A stretch of DNA of 64,000 nucleotides from Dyadobacter sp. CECT 9275 (GCF_907164905.1 NZ_CAJRAF010000001.1:1027001-1091000), one strand, 5' to 3'; shown: positions 17,865 to 27,323, counted from the first letter of the stretch. Translations and numbers: made by a program. Notes: generated by a model not told the origin, from the letters alone.

Positions 17865-19220
17865 ATGTTGGATTCTTTTTTAACTTTTATTAACCAATTT
17901 AATCCATCCTTAACGGAAGTTTCCACACTTCTGACAGTAAGTGGGGGAGTGGATTCTATGGCCATGATGCATTTATTCCACAAAGCGGGACTTCCGGCTG
18001 CCGTGGCGCATTGCAACTTTGGTCTGAGAGGGGTTGAGTCGGATGAAGATGAAGCGCTGGTCAGAGAAACGGCTGATATTTATGGGTTTAAGTTTTATGT
18101 AACCCGGTTTGAAACCAAAAAATATGCGGATCAGTTTTCCGTGTCCACGCAAATGGCAGCCAGGGATTTGAGGTATACCTGGTTTGAGAAAATAAGGAAG
18201 GAAAATCATTACCACTGGGTGGCTACTGCACATCATCTTAATGATTCCATCGAAACGGCTTTGCTTAATCTTTCAAGGGGTACCGGCATTTCCGGATTTC
18301 GTGGAGTACCGGTTATAAACCATACCATCGTCCGTCCACTATTGTATGCATCAAGAGATGAAATTTTGGCTTATGCCATGCAGGAGGGCATAAACTGGCG
18401 GGAAGATTGTTCCAATGAATCTCTGGATTATCAGCGGAACGTGATCAGGCATAAGGTGATACCGGTACTTAAAGAAATAAATCCTTCGCTGGAAGATAGT
18501 TTTGCGGTTACTGCCGAAAGAGTAAGGGCGGCCGACAGGTTGCTGACGGAATTTCTGGAGAACTGGAAAAATCAGATTTTGATTTCAGATGGGAACGAGA
18601 CACGGATACCCGTTGATAAACTGAGGGAGTCGGGTGAGCCTGTTTACCGATTGTCGTTTATTCTGGAGCCTTACGGGTTCAGATACCGGCAGGTCGAACA
18701 AATTTTAAGGTCCAGCGGATCTTCGGGGAAAATATTCTATTCTGAAACAAATCAGTTACTGACAGACAGAAATACGCTGATTTTAAAACCACGGGGCGGA
18801 GATCAGCCTTTGGAAGAAATAAAGATCCAGCGTTTTCCTGCTCACTACGCGATGGCAGAGGGGATACTTTCCTTTGAAGATGCCGCTGTTGAAATAAAAG
18901 ATATCGTCAAATCTGCAAACCATATTTATTTTGACGGAGATCAGATTTCGTATCCGCTAACCGTCAGAAAGTGGCAGCCAGGAGATAAGTTCGCTCCACT
19001 GGGAATGGAGGGACGGAAAAAGAAGGTCAGCGACTTGCTGATAGATCTGAAACTGACCGTTTTTCAAAAGGAAAAGGTAAGAGTACTCGTCAACGGGGAT
19101 GACGAAATTATTTGGGTAATAGGCATCAGGACGGCTCATCGATTTAGAATTCAATCGGATACCAGGCAGGTAGTTACGGGTATTTATGATCCGGTTTTTT
19201 CTGATGTTTATAAAAGATAG
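17865..19220 (+). CDS. tilS: tRNA(Ile)-lysidine synthetase TilS
   Basis: 451 residues. The PP-loop ATPase motif SGGVDS sits at residues 26-31, followed by the family signatures AVAHCNFGLRG and WVATAHHLNDSIETALLNL with the RGTGISGF loop. The C-terminal TilS domain ends with DKFAPLGMEGRKKKVSDLLI. It converts C34 of tRNA-Ile(CAU) to lysidine, so AUA is read as Ile. The N-terminal 25 residues are slightly longer than usual. The stop codon sits inside the stem of the downstream terminator. Confidence 0.96.
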   Translation: MLDSFLTFINQFNPSLTEVSTLLTVSGGVDSMAMMHLFHKAGLPAAVAHCNFGLRGVESDEDEALVRETADIYGFKFYVTRFETKKYADQFSVSTQMAARDLRYTWFEKIRKENHYHWVATAHHLNDSIETALLNLSRGTGISGFRGVPVINHTIVRPLLYASRDEILAYAMQEGINWREDCSNESLDYQRNVIRHKVIPVLKEINPSLEDSFAVTAERVRAADRLLTEFLENWKNQILISDGNETRIPVDKLRESGEPVYRLSFILEPYGFRYRQVEQILRSSGSSGKIFYSETNQLLTDRNTLILKPRGGDQPLEEIKIQRFPAHYAMAEGILSFEDAAVEIKDIVKSANHIYFDGDQISYPLTVRKWQPGDKFAPLGMEGRKKKVSDLLIDLKLTVFQKEKVRVLVNGDDEIIWVIGIRTAHRFRIQSDTRQVVTGIYDPVFSDVYKR

Positions 19221-19250
19221 TCCGACCGCCTATAGACGGTCGGACTATCT
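19215..19250. terminator. Bidirectional intrinsic terminator between tilS and purL
   Basis: A perfect 14-bp stem (AGATAGTCCGACCG with CGGTCGGACTATCT), an 8-base loop, and A/T runs on both outer sides. It serves the convergent genes tilS and purL. Confidence 0.88.
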
Positions 19251-19271
19251 TTTAGTGTTGATTCAAAATGA

Positions 19272-21533
19272 TCAGGCAAATAATTTGCCAAGTGAAGTTC
19301 CGAATAAGTCCTGAGCTTCGGAGGTAGAAATGATTGTCTGGCCATCTATCATAAGATCCGCCCCGGTAACTTTTCCGATAAGCGCATGAGGTGCTTTCAG
19401 GTCAGCACCTAGCATTCTCTGAAATTCTCCCTGATTTTCAGGCTTGATACTTACCAGTACACGGCTTTGAGATTCGCCAAAAAGATAGGCATCTTTGCGG
19501 AAATTAGTGTCTGTCGACACCTCAAAACCCAATGTACTGGGCATGGCCGATTCGGCGAGGGCAACAAATAGCCCGCCATCCGAAACGTCGTGTACCGAAA
19601 CAACCAATCCGCTCAATATCAGTTTTCTGATCGCAGCCTGAACCGAAAATTCTTCGTCCAGATCAAAGGCCGGGGCAGGTGATTTTTTCACCCCGCGAAA
19701 ACTGTACAGGTACTCCGAAGAGGCGATATCATTTTTAGGGGCTCCGATAAGATAAATCAGGTCACCATCATTTTTGAAGTCGAGGGAAGTCTGATGTTCC
19801 GGTTTCTCAACCAGGCCGATCATCCCGATTGTTGGCGTCGGAAAAACAGGCCCGTCATCAGAGCTTTGGTTGTAGAAACTTACGTTTCCTCCGGTAACAG
19901 GGGTGCTGAATTTCAAACATGCCACGCTCATGCCTTTTACGGCCTCCACAAACTGCCAGTATACTTCCGGAACATACGGATTTCCAAAATTCAGGTTGTT
20001 GGTGACAGCCAGAGGTTCGGCTCCTGAGCATACCAGGTTGCGGGCCGCTTCCGACACGGCAATTTGTGTACCGACAAAGGGATCGGCGTTGACGTACCGC
20101 GCATTGCAGTCCACTGTCATTGCGATCGACTTTTCATAATCAGGTCGTTTAATATCTCTGATTCTGACTACCGCAGCATCGGAAGGAGAGTTGGTCGTAC
20201 GTGTTGCGGTTCCGACCATAGAGTCATACTGCTGGGAAACCCACTGACGCGAACAGATATTGGGGTGAGATAAAAGATGTGTCGCAACCTTTTTGATTTC
20301 TTCGGTATCTACATCTTTAATCTCTGAAATTTCAAATTTCTTAAACTCCTGGAAATATGCGGGTTCCCGGTACTCGCGATGGTACTGAGGAGCTCCGCCA
20401 CCCAGTACCAGATCGTGCGCCGGTACATCGGCGATCAGGTTTCCGTGCTGATAAAAATGCAGACGTTTTGAATCTGTAACTTCGCCAATTTGGGCACAGT
20501 GCAGATCCCATTTGTCGAAAATTTCCTGAATGATACCTTCTTTTCCTTTTTCTACAACCACCAGCATACGCTCCTGCGACTCGGAAAGAAGAATTTCCCA
20601 TCCATGCATATTGGCCTGGCGTGTGGGGACCTTGTCCAAATCAATGATCATCCCGTGGGCGTCCTTCGCGCTCATTTCAGAGGTGGAGCAGATAATACCA
20701 GCCGCCCCCATATCTTGTATACCGATCACATGACCGGTGGCAATGATTTCAAGAGTGGCTTCAAGCAGTAATTTTTCCATGAATGGATCACCTACCTGAA
20801 CGGCAGGTAATTTTTCATTGGATTTGTCAGTGATATCCTCCGAAGCAAACGTTGCGCCGTGGATACCATCTTTCCCTGTGGCTGATCCGACAATAAAAAC
20901 AGGATTGCCTACACCATAGGAAGTGGCCTTTGCCACCTTGCCAATTTCCACAATGCCAGCAGAAAATGCGTTGACAAGCGGATTTGTGTTATAGGATTCG
21001 TCAAAGAAAAGCTCTCCACCCACGGTTGGTATTCCAAAGGCATTTCCGTAGTCGCCAATGCCCTTCACCACACCTTTCACCAGCCATTTGGTTTTTGCCA
21101 GTTCGGGATTTCCGAACCTGAGCGAATTGAGCTGGGCAATAGGACGGGCGCCCATGGTGAAGATATCCCTGTTAATCCCCCCCACGCCGGTGGCAGCTCC
21201 CTGATAGGGTTCCAGTGCGGAAGGGTGGTTGTGCGATTCAATTTTGAAACTGCAAGCCAGTCCGTCACCAATATCCACCAGTCCGGCATTTTCTTCACCG
21301 GCTTTGGCTAACATGCGGTCGCTTTCTTTGGGTAATTTTTTAAGCCAGACGATCGAGTTCTTATAGGAGCAATGCTCGGACCACATCACAGAAAAAATAC
21401 TCAGTTCCGTGAAGTTGGGTGTACGACCTAAAATGTCCTTTATTTTATCAAACTCTTCTGGAAGAACGCCAAGTTTGCGGGCCGTTTCGACGGTAGGGAG
21501 GGCATTGCCATCCTGTATTTCGGTAGTTGACAC
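19272..21533 (-). CDS. purL: Phosphoribosylformylglycinamidine synthase subunit II (small PurL)
   Basis: The 753-residue protein is the short PurL type that works with separate PurQ and PurS, not the large single-chain form. It uses a GTG start ([15 protein letters not shown]). Signatures are [33 protein letters not shown] (ATP/Mg site), [10 protein letters not shown], and in the second half [12 protein letters not shown] and [17 protein letters not shown]. It converts FGAR to FGAM in purine synthesis. It stands alone here; its partners are not in the window. Confidence 0.95.
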   Translation of the reverse strand: MSTTEIQDGNALPTVETARKLGVLPEEFDKIKDILGRTPNFTELSIFSVMWSEHCSYKNSIVWLKKLPKESDRMLAKAGEENAGLVDIGDGLACSFKIESHNHPSALEPYQGAATGVGGINRDIFTMGARPIAQLNSLRFGNPELAKTKWLVKGVVKGIGDYGNAFGIPTVGGELFFDESYNTNPLVNAFSAGIVEIGKVAKATSYGVGNPVFIVGSATGKDGIHGATFASEDITDKSNEKLPAVQVGDPFMEKLLLEATLEIIATGHVIGIQDMGAAGIICSTSEMSAKDAHGMIIDLDKVPTRQANMHGWEILLSESQERMLVVVEKGKEGIIQEIFDKWDLHCAQIGEVTDSKRLHFYQHGNLIADVPAHDLVLGGGAPQYHREYREPAYFQEFKKFEISEIKDVDTEEIKKVATHLLSHPNICSRQWVSQQYDSMVGTATRTTNSPSDAAVVRIRDIKRPDYEKSIAMTVDCNARYVNADPFVGTQIAVSEAARNLVCSGAEPLAVTNNLNFGNPYVPEVYWQFVEAVKGMSVACLKFSTPVTGGNVSFYNQSSDDGPVFPTPTIGMIGLVEKPEHQTSLDFKNDGDLIYLIGAPKNDIASSEYLYSFRGVKKSPAPAFDLDEEFSVQAAIRKLILSGLVVSVHDVSDGGLFVALAESAMPSTLGFEVSTDTNFRKDAYLFGESQSRVLVSIKPENQGEFQRMLGADLKAPHALIGKVTGADLMIDGQTIISTSEAQDLFGTSLGKLFA

Positions 21534-21655
21534 TTTATTCTGGTTTTACGGTAGTTATTAAATGGCAACGCTAAAACGAACTGCCAAAACTAAGGCGCAA
21601 AATTAAGGTATTAGATCAAGAGAAACGATATTGGGATAAAAATTATCAGAAACTA

Positions 21656-21685
21656 TTGTGTATTTATTTTTTCTCATTACTTTTG
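21656..21685 (+). promoter_or_regulatory. Promoter of tRNA-Ser
   Basis: TTG (21656-21658), a 19-base spacer and TACTTTTG (21678-21685) give a full match to the Bacteroidota consensus TTG-N19-TAnnTTTG. The transcript would start about 25 bases before the tRNA. Confidence 0.7.
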
Positions 21686-21716
21686 CACCACATTTAGCAC
21701 ACGGCTAAAGTAGAAA

Positions 21717-21801
21717 AGAGAGATGGCAGAGTGGTCGATTGCGACGGTCTTGAAAACCGTTGACTGTAACAGGTCCGGGGGTTCGAATCCCTCTCTCTCT
21801 G
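21717..21801 (+). tRNA. tRNA-Ser(UGA)
   Basis: The 85-base gene folds as a cloverleaf with a perfect 7-bp acceptor stem (AGAGAGA/TCTCTCT), anticodon stem ACGGT/ACCGT with loop CTTGAAA (anticodon TGA), a long variable arm as in serine tRNAs, and a T arm GGGGG-TTCGAAT-CCCTC. The discriminator base is G and CCA is not encoded. The prophage integrase gene begins about 195 bases after its 3' end, so this is the likely integration target. Confidence 0.95.
21781..21801 (+). other. Candidate attL core at the 3' end of tRNA-Ser
   Basis: Phages that use tRNA genes usually recombine in the T-arm/acceptor 3' part and restore the tRNA. The integrase lies immediately downstream, which fits. I found no second copy of this segment in the window, so attR must lie beyond 64000 and the core is not proven. 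Confidence 0.4.
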
Positions 21802-21831
21802 CGGATTTAAGTAAAATGGTCTTTACCATGT

Positions 21832-21863
21832 AGAAAGCCACTCAGCAAACTGGGTGGCTTTCT
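21832..21863 (+). terminator. Intrinsic terminator downstream of tRNA-Ser
   Basis: A 14-bp stem (AGAAAGCCACTCAG with CTGGGTGGCTTTCT, one G-U pair), loop CAAA, followed by TGCTTTT. It ends the tRNA transcript and insulates the integrase. Confidence 0.8.
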
Positions 21864-21898
21864 TGCTTTTAACATCAAATCTACTTTCCTCACATAAC

Positions 21899-21939
21899 GG
21901 TTACGTCAGGGGTTACGTCTAAAATATGCCGGTTACGGC
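21899..21939 (+). repeat. Three GGTTACG repeats between tRNA-Ser and the integrase (possible arm-type sites)
   Basis: GGTTACGTC occurs at 21899 and 21911 and GGTTACGGC at 21931, with 12- and 20-base spacing. Short direct repeats beside a phage attachment site are the usual form of integrase arm-binding sites. Confidence 0.45.
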
Positions 21940-21995
21940 AATTTTTACTCACCACACCAACCTTTAAAAGTACCGTGATTAATCACCTTCCCCCA

Positions 21996-23243
21996 ATGAA
22001 AGTGTTGTTCTGGTTTCGCAAGTCGGAAGCCAAAAGCCAAACTCTTAATTCTGATCCTGTTGGAACGATTCAATGTCGAATTACTATCGACAATGATGAA
22101 ACCGAAATAGGATCGACCCAAATTTCCTGTAAAAAATCTTGTTGGGATTCTACAAACCAAGTTATTCTTGGAAAATTACAACGTATAGTCCGAGCGAACC
22201 AGAGGCTGAATGATATTTCATCAAAGCTATACCGGCTCTATGATATACTTAACACCAAATATGAGTTTGTAACAACTCCTGTGGTTAAGGAATATTACCT
22301 GAGTAAAAGAAAATTCACTTATAGTATTGCAGAAATCACAGCGGCATTTTTGGAGCACCGCCAGAAGCAAGCGGATCAGAAAGTGATTACGGAATCTACT
22401 TTGAGCGTGAATACAAACTACACGAGGCATATCTTGGATTATTGTATGCTGGTAAAGATCTCTAAACCCACCCAAATAGGTGCTACTTTCTTTTCAGATC
22501 TGTTCGACTTTATGATTGATGATAACCGCAGTCAGGAAAGATTTGCAAGAAAGGTTACCGCATTTGCCAAGCAGGTGTTAAAGTGGGGGAAAAGAAAGGG
22601 CTTATGTCCGCAGCTTACATGCTTTGATGAAGATTTGCCAGGTACAGCGGATTCCGAAGACTATCTCGATACGACCCATTTGAGTATTATTCAGCTTGAT
22701 AAACTTCTGAGATTTGACTTTAATAAACTGGTAAAGGGCAATATTCTAACCAGAGAAAGTGCTGAAACGCTAGGGGAGGAGCGGGACGCTTTTGTCTTCA
22801 ACTGTTTTACTGGTATGCACCATTGCGATTATCGTGATAAAAAGTTTCAGCTGGAGTATTATAAAGAAGTGTTGTTCCTTAAAGGTAAAAGAAGAAAGAC
22901 AAAAAAGCCCTTTGTAATTAAACTTCTTGCACCTGCGGTTGATATCCTTAAGAGATATGGTCATGAGCTTTCAAAGCTTCCTGTCAAAAGCAATCAGAAG
23001 CGAAATGCGACCTTAAAACTAGTCGCTCTTTATGCTCAGATACCACTTGTGTTGACCACAAAAATAGCCCGGAAGACATTTTGCGATCTAGCTTTGAATG
23101 AAATGATGATGACTCAGGACGATGTGGCAGCTTGCCTGGGATTAAGTTCTACCCGTTATCTTAAGAACTATGGTAGGATACGTGAAAAACGGCTGTTGAA
23201 GGTCATGAAGAGCTGGGAATCTCTGCATCAGGCAGCATCCTAA
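21996..23243 (+). CDS. int: Tyrosine recombinase/phage integrase with degenerate active site
   Basis: 415 residues from ATG 21996 (MKVLFWFRKSEAKSQTLN); a GTG at 21975 also exists. It has an N-terminal arm-binding domain, a SAM-like core-binding domain (about 105-230) and a C-terminal catalytic domain. The tyrosine nucleophile is probably Y392 in YLKNYGRI and the second arginine is R359 in KIARKTF. However, the first catalytic arginine position holds H275 (CFTGMHHCDYRD, where CFTGLR is normal), the HxxR histidine is K356, and the third-box histidine is replaced in CLGLSS. Some Bacteroidota integrases lack the first arginine, so it may still be active. Position next to tRNA-Ser supports the integrase role. 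Confidence 0.88.
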   Translation: MKVLFWFRKSEAKSQTLNSDPVGTIQCRITIDNDETEIGSTQISCKKSCWDSTNQVILGKLQRIVRANQRLNDISSKLYRLYDILNTKYEFVTTPVVKEYYLSKRKFTYSIAEITAAFLEHRQKQADQKVITESTLSVNTNYTRHILDYCMLVKISKPTQIGATFFSDLFDFMIDDNRSQERFARKVTAFAKQVLKWGKRKGLCPQLTCFDEDLPGTADSEDYLDTTHLSIIQLDKLLRFDFNKLVKGNILTRESAETLGEERDAFVFNCFTGMHHCDYRDKKFQLEYYKEVLFLKGKRRKTKKPFVIKLLAPAVDILKRYGHELSKLPVKSNQKRNATLKLVALYAQIPLVLTTKIARKTFCDLALNEMMMTQDDVAACLGLSSTRYLKNYGRIREKRLLKVMKSWESLHQAAS

Positions 23244-23295
23244 ATTATTTGTAAACACCCAGTTTAAGCTGGGTGTTACCTTAGAGAAAGACTCC

Positions 23296-24096
23296 TCAAT
23301 AATTCCAAGTCAAACACTCTACCTTTGTTTTGGCCTCTTTCCTTCTCCCATCCACGGCCAGCGTTTTGGTATGATCCTCGGATTTCCATTTGAAGCGGCT
23401 GCGATAATCCAGCAGTGCATTTTCCGGATAACTACTCAAAAGAAACTTACCCTTCATTTGTGAGCAGGCTTCCAGCAGATTTATAAAATCCTGCTCAGTG
23501 TAACCCTTGTAGGGTCCTTGATCCGAGGACACATAGGGAGGATCCAGGTAAAAGAAGCTTTCCGGGCTATCATAAGCCTTAATGACTTTGAGCACGTCAT
23601 AGCTCTCAATGGTCACGCGCTTCAGCCTCTGCTGATAATCCTCGGTGAACCGGTTTTTTTGATTGAAAAGCTTCAAAGCACAGGTTCCATGCCTGTCATA
23701 ACCAAAACCACCACCGATCATGCTGCCAAAGCTCATATTACTTTGAACCCAAACCGACCAGGCACATGCAACGGGATTGGTAACATCCTGCAACTGGGAA
23801 ATATAAAATTGATCCGATTCTTTGTGCTGTGCCCGGCTATGAAAGGTTTCATCAACCAGGCGCTGAATTTCTTCGAAGTCGTATTTGAGCACTTTGTAGA
23901 AGGTCATTAACCGGTTACTGATATCATTGACGACTTCCGCTGGTGAAGGAGCCTTTGCCCAAAACACAGCCCCGCCGCCAAAGAACGGCTCAACATAAAG
24001 CTGGTGTGGTGGGATCTTGGGAAGGATGTGGCGAAGCATTTTTTGTTTGCCGCCATAATAAGTAATGGGAGTTTTGAGATTTATTTCCTGTTTCAT
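23296..24096 (-). CDS. Dam-type (D12 class) DNA adenine-N6 methyltransferase
   Basis: 266 residues from ATG 24096 (MKQEINLKTPITYYGGKQKM). The SAM-binding motif I is VEPFFGGGAVFW and the catalytic motif IV is DPPY at residues 185-188, the order of Dam-like alpha-class enzymes. TPITYYGGKQKMLRHILPKI is the usual N-terminal motif. It lies beside the integrase, convergent with it, and no restriction endonuclease is next to it. The likely role is self-methylation of phage DNA against host restriction, or regulation. The target (GATC or other) cannot be read from the sequence. Confidence 0.9.
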   Translation of the reverse strand: MKQEINLKTPITYYGGKQKMLRHILPKIPPHQLYVEPFFGGGAVFWAKAPSPAEVVNDISNRLMTFYKVLKYDFEEIQRLVDETFHSRAQHKESDQFYISQLQDVTNPVACAWSVWVQSNMSFGSMIGGGFGYDRHGTCALKLFNQKNRFTEDYQQRLKRVTIESYDVLKVIKAYDSPESFFYLDPPYVSSDQGPYKGYTEQDFINLLEACSQMKGKFLLSSYPENALLDYRSRFKWKSEDHTKTLAVDGRRKEAKTKVECLTWNY

Positions 24097-24218
24097 AGCT
24101 AATAGATTTAGCTGCAAAAGGAGAAAAGTTCTAATGGCAGTAAAAGGACACAATAGCGTCAGAAAATTGACATATATTTGAAAAATTGCAGAACCAGCAA
24201 TTAAAAAACGGCTGTATT

Positions 24219-24491
24219 ATGAATAAAGAATTTAGAGAGGGCATCCTGCTTGGGAGTAAGCACTATGCCAAAATCAACACAATGAGCGATCGTTGGAAGA
24301 AAAGAAATGTACCTGCCTTTATCAGAAAAGCATTACTGGTGCCCTATTATATTACAGAAGTAAATGGCTGGCACGAGCTACATATCATTCAATTTCCAAT
24401 TTGTGATCGCGATAAAGTAGAATTTATCCCTTTTGCCCGATCAAGGATTCATGAAAAAGAATGTTCCGAAATTTCTGATAGCAAAAAATGA
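24219..24491 (+). CDS. Small prophage protein, unknown
   Basis: 90 residues from ATG 24219 (MNKEFREGILLGSKHYAKIN). It is basic in the middle (MSDRWKKRNVPAFIRKALLV) and has no membrane segment or motif I recognise. Its 3' end overlaps the next small gene by 41 bases in another frame. It belongs to a short plus-strand group in the early region near the integrase. Confidence 0.5.
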   Translation: MNKEFREGILLGSKHYAKINTMSDRWKKRNVPAFIRKALLVPYYITEVNGWHELHIIQFPICDRDKVEFIPFARSRIHEKECSEISDSKK

Positions 24492-24756
24492 AGCTGCAAA
24501 ACCTGGATCTACTTATCTGGTTCATACACAGCAGCCACCCTTTATTGGTGAGCTTCTTACATTTGATAATTTTGATCAGAGAAATCAGTATATCGAAGAT
24601 AATCTTAACAAGGAGGTGATCAGTGTTACACACACCTGTCTGCTTGTGATATTAAAGTATTTGGATGAATCCACTCAGAGCAAATCTAAGCCATATTTTG
24701 AAAACAAGGTCGTGCACTGGATCATTGCCAACTATTTGAATTCTAGCGTTTTTTAG
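24451..24756 (+). CDS. Small prophage protein, unknown
   Basis: 101 residues from ATG 24451 (MKKNVPKFLIAKNEAAKPGS); the upstream in-frame start at 24433 is less likely. It is a soluble mixed alpha/beta pattern with VISVTHTCLLVILKYLDEST in the centre. The overlap with the preceding gene suggests they are co-expressed. No family is recognised. Confidence 0.5.
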   Translation: MKKNVPKFLIAKNEAAKPGSTYLVHTQQPPFIGELLTFDNFDQRNQYIEDNLNKEVISVTHTCLLVILKYLDESTQSKSKPYFENKVVHWIIANYLNSSVF

Positions 24757-24764
24757 AAGTAAAA

Positions 24765-24989
24765 ATGTTCAAGCTTTCAAAGGTCCTCACCAAGACAGGC
24801 AGTATAGTCATCAGCGCAATTATGACGGTGGTTTTCGTTATATTTTTGTACGGATTTCTTTCAGCTGATTCGTTTGACTGGTATGATTTCGGATTCTTTG
24901 TCCTGATGTGGGCAGGGATTTGTTTATTATTCTGGGCTGTATTTAAAATATTGACAATGATAAACAGCCTCGGTGATGGCAAAAAATAA
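24765..24989 (+). CDS. Small two-helix membrane protein
   Basis: 74 residues with two hydrophobic segments (about 12-33 and 40-67; IVISAIMTVVFVIFLYGFL and FGFFVLMWAGICLLFWAVF). It starts eight bases after the preceding gene. Small two-helix proteins in prophage early regions can be holin-like, superinfection-exclusion or toxin proteins; nothing here decides between these. A minus-strand frame of similar length overlaps it but lacks such organised hydrophobicity. Confidence 0.5.
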   Translation: MFKLSKVLTKTGSIVISAIMTVVFVIFLYGFLSADSFDWYDFGFFVLMWAGICLLFWAVFKILTMINSLGDGKK

Positions 24990-25081
24990 AATATGCTAAT
25001 TCGCTGTGTTAATCAACTGGTAGGGTTATAAGCTACTCAAAATCAAAGAAGTATAATTACCTTCTAAAAACTTGCACCCTT

Positions 25082-25201
25082 TTACTGATTTTGATCGGAT
25101 GTAATTATCTGAAAATCGCGCAGATAGTCAGGCTTTGGTACCGTGTAAATCTTGTTTTTCCCTCTATCGAGCCCGCCCTTTGACATTTTGGAAATTTCCA
25201 T
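25082..25201 (-). CDS. Possible 39-residue gene, or C-terminal extension of the terminase past its stop
   Basis: Directly after the terminase stop (TAA at 25271-25273) the same frame stays open for 62 more codons to a TAA at 25082. It reads PTPAPHSYSDFLK and then MEISKMSKGGLDRGKNKIYT. A separate start is possible at ATG 25201. Either a small phage gene follows the terminase, or the terminase once had, or still has by read-through, a longer C-terminus. Chance openness over 62 codons is not negligible. Bases 24990-25081 hold nothing I can assign. Confidence 0.35.
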   Translation of the reverse strand: MEISKMSKGGLDRGKNKIYTVPKPDYLRDFQIITSDQNQ

Positions 25202-25270
25202 TTTTAAAAAATCCGAATAGCTGTGAGGTGCCGGGGTGGGTATACTGATGCCAGCCCCGGCTGTTTGGAT

Positions 25271-26761
25271 TTACATGAATGAAAGGTCAAAGCCCGCATC
25301 AACAGGCCTGATCCCACCCAGACAGCGCCAGGCGGCGTAGTAGTCTACGGTGTCAGACAGGTGGGTGGCCCGCTCCTGGTCGGCGTCCTTCTTCTCGCTT
25401 GACTTGTCCTTCTTGTAGTCGGCTGTCAGTGGTGCACGCTGCATGGATACCAGGGTACTCTTGGCATGAACAGGATGGAAGCGCATGTGAAGCCCGTCCT
25501 GACGGCTCTCTGAGAGAATGCCCTGCATAAGTGTATGGATTTCATCCTTTAAAGGATTGTAGGTAAGCGGACATAAAACTACGTCCCAACCCGCCCGTAT
25601 AAATACATCAGAAAACTCATCGAATAAAGTGATCCAGGTGCCGTCAGCTTTCTTCTTAGACTGTGCACTGGCGTTTAAGCCATTCCTATCCCCGGTGATG
25701 TAAATGACCTGCTTTTGATGTTCAGCAAGCTGGGCCAGTAGCTCGGTGGCCAGCGTCTGCGACATGGACATATCAGGCTCTGGTTCTTTGACAAAGCAGT
25801 TCATCACGCAATGCTGGGGTTTGCCCCGGTCCTGCCAAAGTGTGCAGCTGGTGAAATAGGCATTGAAATCCACAACGGCCACAACCTCCTGATAAGAGGA
25901 ATAAAAGTTTTCAAAGTCAATGTCTTCATGACGGTCTGAGAGGGCAGCATAAAAACCATTCGGGATCTTGGTCAAACGTTTTCCCATGACCTCGACATCA
26001 AACTCGATCTTGGTCAGCTTCTTTTTGAGGTTGTCTACATAATTGCCGGGAAGAAAAACCAGATTATCACGGGTGGTAACCTGGGTAAATAAATACCGGG
26101 TCGGCTCCTCTTTCATCAGATCGTCAATATCAAACATCCATTCTCCTCCGGATCCGTAAGGCGGTGAGGAAAAAATAGAGATCAGCCAGTGCATGGCCGA
26201 ATCGTATTTCCCTTTGTTGGCCCGGATCCGCCCTTCCAGGATTTTAAGCCAGTCGCGCTTGAACAGAAGGGCTTCATCCATAAAAGCAAAATCATCGTTT
26301 CGGCCCCTATGAATATCCGCATTCATTTTATACCCGCAGACCTCGATCACCCAGCCGTTTGGGAAACTGATACAGTTATCCCAGTTGTCAGGCTCCTGCC
26401 AGGGCCGCTCCCAATCTGCCGGTGGTTTTCTCCAAAGTACATAATCCCCCTGCTGGGTTTTGAAGTTGTATTCTTTCAGGTCAAAATGCTCACGCCAGAC
26501 GGATTTAACCCCTGGAAAAATAGACCGCTGAAACTGAGTGACGGTCAGACAGCAGAACTGGCCTTTGGCTTTGGGCAGCTCTTCCTTTGAGACCAGCATC
26601 AATAGGGCCATGGCAAAGGATTTGCCCGAACCAATGCCGCCGATCATAGCCGCTGTCTTGGTACCTTCGGCGGAGAGCTCATAAAAGACTGACTCGATGA
26701 AGTCGGCCTGTTTGTCGTTTACCTCTATTTCCTGGATCAGATCGCTACTCGACTGTTTCAT
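25271..26761 (-). CDS. Phage terminase large subunit (TerL)
   Basis: 496 residues from ATG 26761 (MKQSSSDLIQEIEVNDKQAD); a TTG at 26779 lies inside the preceding gene. The N-terminal packaging ATPase has Walker A GGIGSGKS (41-48) and Walker B FAFMDE with D162-E163. The C-terminal RNase H-like nuclease shows acidic residues in VVAVVDFNAYF, VIYITGDRNGLNA and THLSDTVDYYAAW. It drives DNA into the prohead and cuts the concatemer. It overlaps its probable small subunit by 17 bases. It is the last gene of the structural cluster, an unusual place. Confidence 0.92.
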   Translation of the reverse strand: MKQSSSDLIQEIEVNDKQADFIESVFYELSAEGTKTAAMIGGIGSGKSFAMALLMLVSKEELPKAKGQFCCLTVTQFQRSIFPGVKSVWREHFDLKEYNFKTQQGDYVLWRKPPADWERPWQEPDNWDNCISFPNGWVIEVCGYKMNADIHRGRNDDFAFMDEALLFKRDWLKILEGRIRANKGKYDSAMHWLISIFSSPPYGSGGEWMFDIDDLMKEEPTRYLFTQVTTRDNLVFLPGNYVDNLKKKLTKIEFDVEVMGKRLTKIPNGFYAALSDRHEDIDFENFYSSYQEVVAVVDFNAYFTSCTLWQDRGKPQHCVMNCFVKEPEPDMSMSQTLATELLAQLAEHQKQVIYITGDRNGLNASAQSKKKADGTWITLFDEFSDVFIRAGWDVVLCPLTYNPLKDEIHTLMQGILSESRQDGLHMRFHPVHAKSTLVSMQRAPLTADYKKDKSSEKKDADQERATHLSDTVDYYAAWRCLGGIRPVDAGFDLSFM

Positions 26762-27323
26762 AGTGTGCTTCCTGGACAATGTCGTCAGAATTAATTTCAG
26801 AATTTGAGATCACCGTTTTGCGCTTAATGATGATCTTGGTTGGTTTTTTCTTTTGTTCATCGGGTAGTTTGCTGGTATCATAAGCGCCATCGATCACAGC
26901 AGCTTCTTTCAAAAGGTTTTTGTATTCGCGAAGCAGTGCAGCTGCTGCCCGATAGTCTTCGCCCGAATCGCGCAGGCGCTCATAATCCTGGATGACTTTG
27001 TCGGCTGTTTTTCGCATGAGCTCGGCATACATAAATTTAATACCGTCCCGGTTTCTGAGCTGGCGCAGATCGGCAAAAACTTCATAGGCCATCGAGAGCA
27101 GCTCACGTGCCCTTCGGTCCTGGACTCGGAGCCTGGGATCACTTTTGGCCAGTTTGATCACATCAATATCCGAAAGCCCATCCCTGAGCCAGCCACGTAC
27201 GATGTCAATCTTTTCAAATGTCTGCTGTTGTTGCATGGAAAGCTCCCGGCCAGTATGCAGGTGCTGGTGGTAAACGTCCATTTCTTCATATACCTTTTCA
27301 AGGTACTTATTGTGTTGTCGCAT
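26745..27323 (-). CDS. Probable terminase small subunit
   Basis: The 192-residue helical protein sits immediately before TerL with a 17-base overlap. A helix-turn-helix-like part (VRGWLRDGLSDIDVIKLAKS, about residues 43-62) is followed by a long helical region (VFADLRQLRNRDGIKFMYAE) and a basic C-terminal tail (KKKPTKIIIKRKTV). A DNA-binding N-terminal domain, oligomerising helices and a basic tail are usual for TerS. The assignment rests mostly on position and architecture. Confidence 0.6.
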   Translation of the reverse strand: MRQHNKYLEKVYEEMDVYHQHLHTGRELSMQQQQTFEKIDIVRGWLRDGLSDIDVIKLAKSDPRLRVQDRRARELLSMAYEVFADLRQLRNRDGIKFMYAELMRKTADKVIQDYERLRDSGEDYRAAAALLREYKNLLKEAAVIDGAYDTSKLPDEQKKKPTKIIIKRKTVISNSEINSDDIVQEAHYETVE

